In this document: positions 8,238 through 15,239 of the stretch, piece by piece
How the letters are laid out: every line of letters begins with the position of its first letter
Numbering within the stretch: the first letter of the stretch is position 1
NCBI GenBank assembly: GCA_002393865.1
Contig: DGUD01000181.1
Location: 3,377-31,920, forward strand
DNA length: 28,544 nucleotides
Source of the DNA: Treponema sp. UBA4319
GTDB lineage: Bacteria; Spirochaetota; Spirochaetia; Treponematales; Treponemataceae
Direction: 5' to 3'
Translations under genes and position numbers: made by a program
Notes under the pieces: model-generated
Database searches by the model: none
Told to the model about the DNA's origin: nothing
What the model saw: only the letters and a program-made list of their open reading frames with translations

Positions 8238-8906
8238 ATGACATTTGCTTCCAGGAACCCGTGGATGACGGCGGCCGCGGCAGAAATCCCCGACGGGATA
8301 CCGGCCGTGCTTTTTATGCGCCACGAGGAGCGCTACGGTAATCCTCCGGACGGCGACTACTCAAAGCTCCTGCTGACCCCCGAAGGTGTCCGCTCCGCGA
8401 ACGCCACCGGGGCTTCCATAGACCGCAAGCTGGGCGTGCTCCGCAGCAGCTGCGTCGGGCGCTGCAAACAGACGCTGCAAGAGATTGTCCGCAGCGTTCC
8501 CGCGCCCTTTGCCCCCGACGGGCAGATTGCGGAGTGCCGGGAATTCTCGGAGCTTCTGGGCGACCCGCGCCCCAAGGAAGAAGGCGGCATCGGCTGGTAC
8601 GAGTATTACAACTACCTGCAGCTGCATGACGCTGCGGCAACACGCGGCGTCACGCTTGAGGCCGAGGCAGGCAGGATTCTTGACGCGCTGTTCAGGGAGA
8701 CGACGGGCAGCGGCGGCCTGAGCATCGCCTGCTCCCACGACGGGCATGTGGTCATCCTTGCGAGCGCGCTCTTCGGGCTCAGGACAGGATGCGCGTGGTC
8801 GGAAGAGTGGTGCCATTACGCGGAAGGCCTCTTCTTTTACGGCGGGCGGGACGATTTTACCGCGCTGTGGCGGGGGCAGAAAAAGCGCTTCCGCGGAGGG
8901 CTCTGA
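8238..8906 (+). CDS. Histidine phosphatase superfamily protein
   Basis: A 222-residue cytoplasmic protein of the phosphoglycerate-mutase-like histidine phosphatase fold. FMRHEERYG carries the catalytic R28-H29, with Glu where classic members have Gly. R75 lies in VGRCKQT, and the second catalytic His is H167 in CSHDGHVV. It is transcribed divergently from the sugar-sensor operon. AAAGG lies only one base before the ATG and an extended -10 lies 6 nt upstream, so the mRNA may be leaderless. A downstream ATG near 8264 is possible but less supported. Substrate is unknown; members range from sugar-phosphate to protein phosphatases. Confidence 0.8.
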   Translation: MTFASRNPWMTAAAAEIPDGIPAVLFMRHEERYGNPPDGDYSKLLLTPEGVRSANATGASIDRKLGVLRSSCVGRCKQTLQEIVRSVPAPFAPDGQIAECREFSELLGDPRPKEEGGIGWYEYYNYLQLHDAAATRGVTLEAEAGRILDALFRETTGSGGLSIACSHDGHVVILASALFGLRTGCAWSEEWCHYAEGLFFYGGRDDFTALWRGQKKRFRGGL

Positions 8907-8929
8907 GTCCGCGCCGACATGCAGAGCGG

Positions 8930-8951
8930 GGGGCAAAGCGCATTTTGCCCC
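8930..8951. other. Hairpin between convergent genes
   Basis: Perfect 8-bp stem GGGGCAAA/TTTGCCCC with a 6-nt loop, in the 88-nt gap between the converging phosphatase and sdaAA genes. It has no U-tract on either side, so it is not a canonical intrinsic terminator. It may still mark the 3' ends of both transcripts. Confidence 0.5.
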
Positions 8952-8994
8952 ATGCAAGGAGAAGCGCATAAAACGAGGAAGATAAAACACTGCT

Positions 8995-9858
8995 TTACAA
9001 AGCATTGCAAAACCTGAGCGCAGTGGGGCAGGCCGCAAGTCCTCCCCTGCCGGTCTCCCTCAGGGACTCATCAATCTTTCTTCCCACGCTGCGCATGGCA
9101 TCTATCACTTCGTCAGCAGGAATGACGGGAACAATACCTGCAAGCGCCATATCTGCCGAAGCCATGGCATTTACCGCCCCCATGACGTTCCGCTTTATGC
9201 AGGGAACCTCAACAAGACCGCCCACAGGGTCACATACGAGCCCTAGGAGATTTTGCAGCGCATATCCTGCCGCGTAAGCAACCTGCTCCGCCGTACCGTT
9301 CCGCAGAAACACAAGGCTTCCCGCCGCCATCGCGCTTGCAGTCCCGATTTCTGCCTGGCAGCCTCCTTCCGCGCCGGATATTGAGGCCCGGTTTGCTATT
9401 ACCTGCCCTATTCCTGCAGCAACAAAAAGGGATTCCAGTATATCCGGCTCCTCTGCCAGACCGTTCCGGTACAGCGGGATAAGCACGGCGGGGAGAACGC
9501 CGCAGGAGCCTGCGGTGGGAGATGCCACAATGCGCTTCATGCAGGCATTGGACTCAGCCGTCTTAAGGGCTTCTGTAATAATGGCAGAAAGCGGCTCTCC
9601 GCACAATGTGCTTTTCTGTGCCGCGTACAGCCTGAACTTTTCTCCATCACCACCAGAAAGACCGCTTGCAGAGCGCAGATCCGCATCATAGTTCCTGGAA
9701 GAGTCCTGCATGGCAGCCCAAAGCCCGGCCATACGCTTGTACTGCTCCTGCTCCTCAATCCCGCTTGACCGCACTTCAAGAGCCCTCACCGTCTGCGCAA
9801 AGCTCAGGTGCCGCTCCTTGCATAAAGCGACAATACCGTGTAATGACTCAAAACTCAT
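8995..9858 (-). CDS. sdaAA: L-serine dehydratase, iron-sulfur-dependent, alpha subunit
   Basis: A 287-residue catalytic subunit that converts L-serine to pyruvate and ammonia using a [4Fe-4S] cluster. The family pattern is intact: KRIVASPTAGSCGVLPAVL, SISGAEGGCQAEIGTASAMAAG, and LVCDPVGGLVEVPCIKRN, which holds two of the likely cluster cysteines with the earlier GSCG. It is the last gene of the amt-PII-sda unit, and its ATG overlaps the end of the beta-subunit gene by 4 nt. The C-terminus ends soon after GLAACPTALRFCNAL, as expected. The two-subunit clostridial-type arrangement and the oxygen-labile cluster fit an anaerobe. Confidence 0.95.
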   Translation of the reverse strand: MSFESLHGIVALCKERHLSFAQTVRALEVRSSGIEEQEQYKRMAGLWAAMQDSSRNYDADLRSASGLSGGDGEKFRLYAAQKSTLCGEPLSAIITEALKTAESNACMKRIVASPTAGSCGVLPAVLIPLYRNGLAEEPDILESLFVAAGIGQVIANRASISGAEGGCQAEIGTASAMAAGSLVFLRNGTAEQVAYAAGYALQNLLGLVCDPVGGLVEVPCIKRNVMGAVNAMASADMALAGIVPVIPADEVIDAMRSVGRKIDESLRETGRGGLAACPTALRFCNAL

Positions 9859-10520
9859 TGCAGCACTCCATCCACATAAGCCACCTTTATGACGCCCTCG
9901 TAGTTCGTTATGTGCAGGACAAGTTCCGGAGGAACAGACTGGTCTGTCTCCAGAACCATAACGGCATATCCGCCGGGCCCGCTCCTGTACAACTGCATTG
10001 CCGCGATATTTATGCCATGCTTGAACAGCTCCTGGGTAACAAATGCGACATGCCCCGCCGTATCATAATTGTGCACAATAAGCGTTGGCCTCGTCGCAGA
10101 AAAATTGACGGTTATGCCGTCAAGCTTATTTACCAGAATCCGTCCACCGCCAATGGAAGAAGCCTGCACTGCGATCCGCCGGCCCCCAGCCCCCTGAGCA
10201 GTAAGCAAAACACTGTTCGGGTGCGCATCCCCCAAGTCTATGGAAGAGAAAAACACTTTTACGTTTTTCTTTTTTGCAATGGAAAGGCTGTCTGCAATGC
10301 GTACGTCATCGCTTTGCATTCCAAGCAGGCCGGCAATAATCGCGCGGTCAGTTCCATGCCCCTTGTACGTGGAAGCAAACGAACCGTGAAAACGCACGTC
10401 TGCAAACACCACTTCATCCTGCAGGAGTTCCCTGGAAACAAGCCCTATCCTCACCGCCCCTGCCGTATGGGAACTGGAAGGCCCCACCATGACAGGGCCG
10501 ATGATGTCAAAGATGCTCAT
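9855..10520 (-). CDS. sdaAB: L-serine dehydratase, iron-sulfur-dependent, beta subunit
   Basis: A 221-residue partner of the alpha subunit. The N-terminus MSIFDIIGPVMVGPSSSHTAGA is the family hallmark, and SSSHTAG contributes to the serine site in this family. The C-terminal third (from about PTLIVHNYDTAG) is an ACT domain, usually a regulatory amino-acid-binding module. It follows the PII gene by 3 nt and overlaps the alpha-subunit gene by 4 nt, so the three are almost certainly co-transcribed. Confidence 0.95.
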   Translation of the reverse strand: MSIFDIIGPVMVGPSSSHTAGAVRIGLVSRELLQDEVVFADVRFHGSFASTYKGHGTDRAIIAGLLGMQSDDVRIADSLSIAKKKNVKVFFSSIDLGDAHPNSVLLTAQGAGGRRIAVQASSIGGGRILVNKLDGITVNFSATRPTLIVHNYDTAGHVAFVTQELFKHGINIAAMQLYRSGPGGYAVMVLETDQSVPPELVLHITNYEGVIKVAYVDGVLQ

Positions 10521-10523
10521 CTT

Positions 10524-10892
10524 TTATTTGCCCGCAGGGCTGTCCTGCAATGCATCAAAGTCTGTTTCCCGCGTACGCACCCTGAGAACCTTCTCCACAT
10601 CATAGACAAATATTTTCCCTGCCCCAATCTCCTTGGAGTCAAGAACCTTGCTAGCAGCCTCAATAACCGTGTCCACTGGAATCGCAGACACAATGACTTC
10701 TACCTTTACCTTGGGCAAAAGCTGAATATCATTCTCAATGCCACGGTAGTAACCCTTGAAGCCGTGCTGCGCGCCGCAGCCTTCCACATGCGTTACGGTT
10801 ATACCCGTAATCCCCAGCGCATTGAACGCGCTCACCAGAGGCTTCAGTTTCTCAGGGTTGAATATTATTGTCACATTGTACATATTCGCCAT
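10524..10892 (-). CDS. glnB: PII-family nitrogen regulatory protein
   Basis: A 122-residue GlnB/GlnK-type signal protein that senses 2-oxoglutarate and ATP/ADP and usually controls ammonium transport and assimilation. LGITGITVTHVEGCG and GAGKIFVYDVEKVLRVRT are the two PII signatures. In the T-loop, GYYRGIEN aligns with the E. coli LYRGAEY, so the uridylylated Tyr51 is replaced by Asn54 and control by uridylylation is unlikely. It lies between amt (upstream) and sdaAB (3 nt downstream). The Amt neighbour suggests GlnK-like gating of the channel. GAGGAG precedes the ATG by 9 nt. Confidence 0.92.
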   Translation of the reverse strand: MANMYNVTIIFNPEKLKPLVSAFNALGITGITVTHVEGCGAQHGFKGYYRGIENDIQLLPKVKVEVIVSAIPVDTVIEAASKVLDSKEIGAGKIFVYDVEKVLRVRTRETDFDALQDSPAGK

Positions 10893-10929
10893 ATTCTTGT
10901 GCTCCTCATATTAAAAATTCCTGCCAGAA

Positions 10930-10985
10930 GCACCACGGACGGTGCGTTGTTTCTTAGCATATAGAATGATGCAGCCCGCTTGCAA
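10930..10985 (-). promoter_or_regulatory. Candidate promoter and leader hairpin before the PII-sda genes
   Basis: On the minus strand TTGCAA (10980-10985) and TATATG (10958-10963) are 16 nt apart, a weak sigma-70-like pair. Downstream, GCACC/GGTGC (10930-10934 and 10941-10945) can form a small hairpin. PII-sda might therefore be transcribed separately from amt. Confidence 0.35.
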
Positions 10986-10991
10986 ACTGCA

Positions 10992-11025
10992 GATGTAAAA
11001 AATCCATGGAGGGATTTTTTACATC
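10992..11025 (-). other. 14-bp perfect hairpin overlapping the amt stop codon
   Basis: Arms 10992-11005 and 11012-11025 are exact complements with a 6-nt loop. The distal arm contains the TAA stop of the ammonium-transporter gene (11019-11021). The stem holds six A:T pairs in a row but has no U-tract after it, so termination or mRNA processing between amt and the PII gene are both possible. Confidence 0.65.
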
Positions 11026-12242
11026 ACATAGGCAAGCATCGCATGCTCATGCTTATCAAGCCCGTCCAGCTCCTCTTCCTTCGTAACGCGGATTCCCACC
11101 GTCCTTTTAAGAAGATAGAACAATAGGAATGTTGAAGCCAGAATAAATGCACCGATACTTACTACCCCAAGAATCTGCGCCAGAAGATACTTTATTCCAA
11201 ATCCATAGAAAAGACCGCGGCTTGTAGAAAGAAGGCCTCCTTCCACAACGCCAAGAATTCCGTTCGCTCCGTGCAGCGAGATTGCGCCGGCGGGGTCATC
11301 AATGCGCAGTACCTTGTCCACAAACTCCACACTCAAAGGAAGCATGATGCCGCTTACTATGCCAATAATGCAGGCACCGGGCAAGCTTATCTCCGCGACA
11401 CCCGTACACACCGCAACCAGTGCGCCGAGCGCGCCGTTCAGGGCAAGTGTCGGATCCGGTTTTTTGTAGCGCAGCCATGTAAAGAGCAGGGCCGAAAGTC
11501 CGCCCACGCTTCCTGCACATGTGGTGGTAATGGCCGTGTACAGCGTGACCTCATCAAAGGCAAGCTCGCTGCCAGGATTAAAGCCGTACCAGCCAAGCCA
11601 CAGGATAAAGCCACCAAGCATAGCCATAGGAATGTTGTGCCCGGGAACGGCCTGGCTCTTTCCGTTTATGTACTTTCCGATTCTGGGGCCTACCATCCAT
11701 GCGCCCGCAAGGGCTGCGAATCCTCCTACCATGTGTACTGCGCCGCTGCCGGCAAAATCTGAAAAGCCAACGGAACTAAGCCAGCCGCCACCCCATACCC
11801 AGTGGCCGACGACAGGATATAGTATGCCGCTCATCACGGCACTTACAATCAGGTACGAGCTGAACTTAAAGCGTTCCGCTACAGCTCCAGAAATGATGGT
11901 TGCCGCAGTAGCACAGAACATGGTCTGGAACAGAAGGTAGATATGCGGACTCAGCACACCGTCAAGATTCCGCCACACAGCCAAGTCCTGCGCAAGCGGA
12001 TTTCCAAAGCCCGTCGTCCCGACAAGGCCATGCCAGTCGTCGCCATACATAATGCCAAAGCCTATAATGTAATACACAAGAGAGCCCACGCAGAAGTCGC
12101 AGAAATTCTTGAGCCAGATGTTGCAGGCATTCTTTGCGCGGGAAAAGCCTGCCTCGCAGCAGGCGAATCCCATCTGCATCATAAACACAAGGACAGCAGC
12201 GAGCAGCACGAAAAGCGAATTGAAAAGATATGTGTTTTCCAT
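11019..12242 (-). CDS. amt: Ammonium transporter
   Basis: A 407-residue polytopic inner-membrane protein of the Amt/Rh family that conducts ammonium. Hydrophobic segments run throughout, compatible with 11 membrane helices. Family landmarks are GFACCEAGFSRAKNA, ERFKFSSYL, GSGAVHMVGG (first pore His), GGFILWLGWYGFNPGS and LHGANGILG (second pore His). AGGAG precedes the ATG. Downstream are a PII gene, as is usual, and more unusually the serine dehydratase genes. The leader contains a three-way-junction structure ending in a U-run next to the ribosome binding site, which suggests control by attenuation or by blocking ribosome access. Confidence 0.95.
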   Translation of the reverse strand: MENTYLFNSLFVLLAAVLVFMMQMGFACCEAGFSRAKNACNIWLKNFCDFCVGSLVYYIIGFGIMYGDDWHGLVGTTGFGNPLAQDLAVWRNLDGVLSPHIYLLFQTMFCATAATIISGAVAERFKFSSYLIVSAVMSGILYPVVGHWVWGGGWLSSVGFSDFAGSGAVHMVGGFAALAGAWMVGPRIGKYINGKSQAVPGHNIPMAMLGGFILWLGWYGFNPGSELAFDEVTLYTAITTTCAGSVGGLSALLFTWLRYKKPDPTLALNGALGALVAVCTGVAEISLPGACIIGIVSGIMLPLSVEFVDKVLRIDDPAGAISLHGANGILGVVEGGLLSTSRGLFYGFGIKYLLAQILGVVSIGAFILASTFLLFYLLKRTVGIRVTKEEELDGLDKHEHAMLAYVM

Positions 12243-12259
12243 AACTATCTCCTAAAAAT

Positions 12260-12337
12260 GCCGCCACAGGCCATGCCGGACAGTAAGGGGTGTCAGGCGG
12301 GTCATTCGTCTAAGAGGCAGACTGAGCCCGTGGCGGC
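12260..12337 (-). ncRNA. Candidate structured leader RNA (three-way junction) upstream of amt
   Basis: Three stems pack into 78 nt. P1 is 12260-12267 with 12330-12337 (8 bp, perfect). P2 is 12275-12282 with 12291-12298 (7 of 8 pairs). P3 is 12299-12304/12308-12311 with 12319-12329 (10 pairs, one bulge). P3 abuts P1 and P2 with no unpaired bases, as in coaxially stacked junctions. On the minus strand P1 is followed by TTTTT and then the AGGAG of amt. It starts 10 nt after the stop of the upstream gene. I do not recognise it as a known riboswitch class. It could also be only a complex terminator. Confidence 0.55.
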
Positions 12338-12347
12338 GCAGCATACT

Positions 12348-13487
12348 TTAGTACAGATACGGCTCTTCCCAGAGGTTCAGCTTGGTGCCTATGCCCATTT
12401 TGAGCGCTCGCTCGTAGCAGGTCTTTCCCCACGCGACGTCCTCCACCGGCATGCCGCCGATTGAATAGAGGATTATCTGGTCATCACTTGCCCGTCCCGG
12501 AACCGCGCCGCTAGCAATCGCGCCAATATCCTCCATGCGGTCTTTGCTAAGCTTTCCGTCATGTATCATGTCCGTAAACTTGGAGCCAAAGATGAACCAT
12601 TTCTCAAATGTGGGATAGGGGTATTCCTCCGCCCATGTGTCATACATCTTGGTGTTGTCAACCACAAGCTTTGTCTTGGAGTCTGCAATAAAATCCTCGG
12701 AAGTGTTCAATGCGCCCACCGTGCAGATAAGCGCCCCCGGCTTTACCCAGTCCCGTTCAATCCACGGATAGGTTTCAGATCCGCCAGTAGGAGTAGATAC
12801 GGCAAAGTTCATGATGTCGCTTCCGCGCACGCACTCCTCAATCGTATCGCAGACGATAAAATTCTTGAACTGGGGGCAATGCTCCTTTGTGTAGGCGATG
12901 CAGCGGTCTATGGCGGCCTTTCCCCTTCCCTTTATCTTAAGCGTGTCAAGGCTGGGGCGCAGCGCGGCAAAGGTCTCAATCGTCACGTTGTTTATGAAGC
13001 CCGGTCCCACAATACCCAGAACCTTCGCGTCCTTTTTAGCCATGAGCTTTACGCCCACGCCGGGAATCGCCGCTGTACGGTATGCGCTCACTAAGTTCGC
13101 GCTCATGTGCGCCACAGGAGTTCCCGTCTCCTTGTCATTCAGCGTAAGCATCAGGCAGGATCGCGGAAGCTTCTTGCTGCGGTTGTCAACATTCGAGCCG
13201 TACCACTTGCATCCTGCCATGTCAAAGTGACCGCCAAGATATGCAGGCATCGCCATGAAGCGGCGGTCAGGCCCGTCCTTTGGCATGGCTGGGAATTCAG
13301 GATTCTTCGGGAACTGAACCATGCAGCCGTGGGAATTTCCGCTTTCACCACCCATACGGTAATCACCCTTGTACAGAAGTTTTACCACTTCTTCCATACA
13401 GTCCGTGCATCCTATGACATCCCGCACACCGGCTTTAATCATGTCTGGCTCACTCAAATAAAGGAAATCGACTCTTGGGTAACTCAT
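12348..13487 (-). CDS. Ornithine cyclodeaminase/mu-crystallin family protein (annotated elsewhere as 'tyramine oxidase subunit B')
   Basis: A 379-residue NAD(P)-binding protein of the OCD/mu-crystallin family. Members cyclise ornithine to proline with loss of ammonia, or reduce imines and ketimines. The Rossmann segment is AKVLGIVGPGFINNVTIETFAAL. Upstream, SANLVSAYRTAAIPGVGVKLM is the typical OCD substrate-side motif. It is longer than classic OCD and belongs to a subgroup often labelled tyramine oxidase subunit B, a name I would not read as function. The ATG follows AGGAGG. A terminator separates it from the oxidase genes upstream, so it probably has its own promoter. OCD beside opine-oxidase-like genes recalls Agrobacterium opine catabolism. 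Confidence 0.82.
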   Translation of the reverse strand: MSYPRVDFLYLSEPDMIKAGVRDVIGCTDCMEEVVKLLYKGDYRMGGESGNSHGCMVQFPKNPEFPAMPKDGPDRRFMAMPAYLGGHFDMAGCKWYGSNVDNRSKKLPRSCLMLTLNDKETGTPVAHMSANLVSAYRTAAIPGVGVKLMAKKDAKVLGIVGPGFINNVTIETFAALRPSLDTLKIKGRGKAAIDRCIAYTKEHCPQFKNFIVCDTIEECVRGSDIMNFAVSTPTGGSETYPWIERDWVKPGALICTVGALNTSEDFIADSKTKLVVDNTKMYDTWAEEYPYPTFEKWFIFGSKFTDMIHDGKLSKDRMEDIGAIASGAVPGRASDDQIILYSIGGMPVEDVAWGKTCYERALKMGIGTKLNLWEEPYLY

Positions 13488-13692
13488 AAAAACCTCCTGT
13501 ACCCTGCGCAGTTTGTCGCAGCATTCTGCCGCAACCCACCTGCATTTGTTTTATGCAGACAGTATGGCAGTTTTCCGAAAAAGCTTATTGAAAAATTCGG
13601 ACTTTTTATGGAGAGGAGCCTCAAAAGTCCTGCCTGAGTTTTGAGACTTGCTCTGGATCTGAAATCCGCTGTGGGATTCATGAAGAAGAAAC

Positions 13693-13732
13693 AAAAAGCC
13701 CCCGCGTTCCACGCACACAGGAGCGCAGGGGC
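13693..13732 (-). terminator. Rho-independent terminator after the oxidase operon
   Basis: On the minus strand a 9-bp GC-rich stem (13698-13706 with 13724-13732, one G-U pair) is followed by five T (13693-13697). It lies 22 nt after the stop of the DAO-type oxidase gene. Between it and the OCD-family start (13488-13692) I see no gene. That stretch holds a 7-bp inverted repeat, CTCAAAA/TTTTGAG (13620-13626 and 13639-13645), and must hold the next promoter, which I could not assign. Confidence 0.8.
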
Positions 13733-13754
13733 AGGAAGAATGACGTTTTTATAA

Positions 13755-14894
13755 TCAGCTTTTTGTCTTGAAGCGGTCGTATTTCAACTGGCTTATATCT
13801 ATCGTATGAGATGCCCCCTCCGTCATCAGCTCTGACAAGGCAAGGGATACGGCAGGAGAGATGCCGAACCCGTGTCCGCTAAAGCCAAAGGCCAGCGTAA
13901 GCCCCGGCACTTCCTTTACGTTGTCTATGACAGGAAGCACATCAATGCACTGGTCATACCAGCCGCTCCAGGTGCGCACAACCTTTACGTCTTTGAGGCA
14001 CGGGAAGTACCGCATGATACCGCGCGAGATACTCGGAGCGGTAAGCGGGTTTGTCACAAAATGCTCACCTGCGTTGTTCGAGGTAAAAGCCTGCAATCCG
14101 GAGTTTCCGCCAAGCACAAAACTTCCGTGCTCGCTCTGATGTCCGTAGAACTCTCCGCCTGCCACACCAAGCATGATGTCAAACATGGGAGGCATGGCCT
14201 CCGTCACCAGCACTTCGTTGAACTGCCGCTCCACGGGAACATCTATGCCCACCGTATTTGCAATCGCGCGGGACTCATATCCTGCGCACAAAAGAACCTG
14301 CGGAGCTTCATACACGCCGTCATCGGTAATGACTTTTCTGATGCTGCCACGCACCTTCTGCAGCCCAAGCACCTTTACCCCGGTAACAAAAGTCACGCCG
14401 CATTCAAGCGCCTTTCTGTAGTAGCCCAGTGTTGTCTTGAGCGGATTTGCATGCCCGTCCGTCGCACACCAGCTTGCGGCAATAATCTCCTTAGACATGG
14501 AGGGGCATATCTCCCGCGCCTCATCGCCGGAAATCATCTTTACGTCAAGCCCGACCTTTGTGCTTTTTGCGGTATGTGCCTCAAGAACCTTTATGTCTTT
14601 TTCGGTAAGCCCCAGACGCATGTTTCCCTTCTGCACATACTCGACATTGACACCAAGCTCATCGCTCAGGGTGGGCCAGATATGCTCCACCGCATACATG
14701 GCAAGAGGCAGCTCCTTGGGATCGCGCGCAGACTGCCGCACGCCGCCCGCATTGCGGCAGGAGCCGCCGTTGCCGATTTCCTTTTTCTCAAGGACAAGGA
14801 CATCAAGCCCCTTCTGCGCAAGCCTGTATGCAGTGGCACAGCCCATAATGCCGCCGCCTATAACAAGCACATCCGCACATCGCTTTTCTTTCAT
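13755..14894 (-). CDS. FAD-dependent amino-acid/amine oxidase subunit, DAO family (HcnC/OoxB/SoxB-like)
   Basis: A 379-residue flavoprotein. The N-terminal dinucleotide-binding motif is VLVIGGGIMGCATAYRLAQKGLDVLVLE, split here only by normal spacing. SCRNAGGVRQSARDP follows, and the C-terminal GFSGHGFGISPAVSLALSEL is the DAO-family FAD closure. In HcnABC, opine oxidases and D-hydroxyproline dehydrogenase this is the substrate-oxidising beta subunit, acting on a C-N bond to give an imine. The start at 14894 has AGGAGG at proper spacing; the frame is open further but without a ribosome site. It begins 1 nt after the small [2Fe-2S] gene. The substrate is most likely a D-, N-alkyl or cyclic amino acid, but it cannot be read from sequence. 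Confidence 0.88.
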   Translation of the reverse strand: MKEKRCADVLVIGGGIMGCATAYRLAQKGLDVLVLEKKEIGNGGSCRNAGGVRQSARDPKELPLAMYAVEHIWPTLSDELGVNVEYVQKGNMRLGLTEKDIKVLEAHTAKSTKVGLDVKMISGDEAREICPSMSKEIIAASWCATDGHANPLKTTLGYYRKALECGVTFVTGVKVLGLQKVRGSIRKVITDDGVYEAPQVLLCAGYESRAIANTVGIDVPVERQFNEVLVTEAMPPMFDIMLGVAGGEFYGHQSEHGSFVLGGNSGLQAFTSNNAGEHFVTNPLTAPSISRGIMRYFPCLKDVKVVRTWSGWYDQCIDVLPVIDNVKEVPGLTLAFGFSGHGFGISPAVSLALSELMTEGASHTIDISQLKYDRFKTKS

Positions 14895-14895
14895 G

Positions 14896-15228
14896 CTACA
14901 CCTCCTGCACATCAAGAATATTCTTGCCAAAGGTCTGAATCTCAACAGGACGCACGGGAGACCGTCCCTGAATCATCCCCACATCTCCGGGCTTTGCGCC
15001 AAGCTCCGCCGCGATAATACCCTGCACCAGACGCTGGCAGGTCTGCCCCTGGCACAGCCCCATACCGCTTCGCAAATAACGCTTCACCTCATTCATAGTG
15101 CTCATGCCGTCATGCACCGCACGGCGTATTTCTCCCCGTGTGATTTCCTCACAGCGGCAGATAATCATATCGTCCCCGTTTTTTTCCTCAAAGGGTTCCG
15201 CTTTCCTTGTACGAATCAGCTTTGCCAT
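14896..15228 (-). CDS. Small BFD-like [2Fe-2S]-binding protein
   Basis: A 110-residue protein with a BFD-type fold: IICRCEEITRGEI, a helical middle, and LCQGQTCQRLV supply four cysteines, C24, C26, C59 and C64. In related oxidases this module is often the C-terminal tail of the alpha subunit; here it is a separate gene. It probably carries electrons between the two flavoprotein subunits. The start at 15228 is set by AGGAGG 7 nt upstream. The gene starts 11 nt after the previous one and ends 1 nt before the next. Confidence 0.88.
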   Translation of the reverse strand: MAKLIRTRKAEPFEEKNGDDMIICRCEEITRGEIRRAVHDGMSTMNEVKRYLRSGMGLCQGQTCQRLVQGIIAAELGAKPGDVGMIQGRSPVRPVEIQTFGKNILDVQEV

Positions 15229-15239
15229 ATCACACCTCC

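Noticed and set aside
7198..8244. Longer version of the anchored binding protein starting at 8244
   Set aside because: The extension is cysteine-rich, overlaps the divergent phosphatase start and spans the likely promoter. The 8166 start has a better ribosome site.
13872..15017. 381-residue plus-strand open frame over the oxidase genes
   Set aside because: Antisense shadow with no family resemblance, and it crosses two well-supported minus-strand genes.
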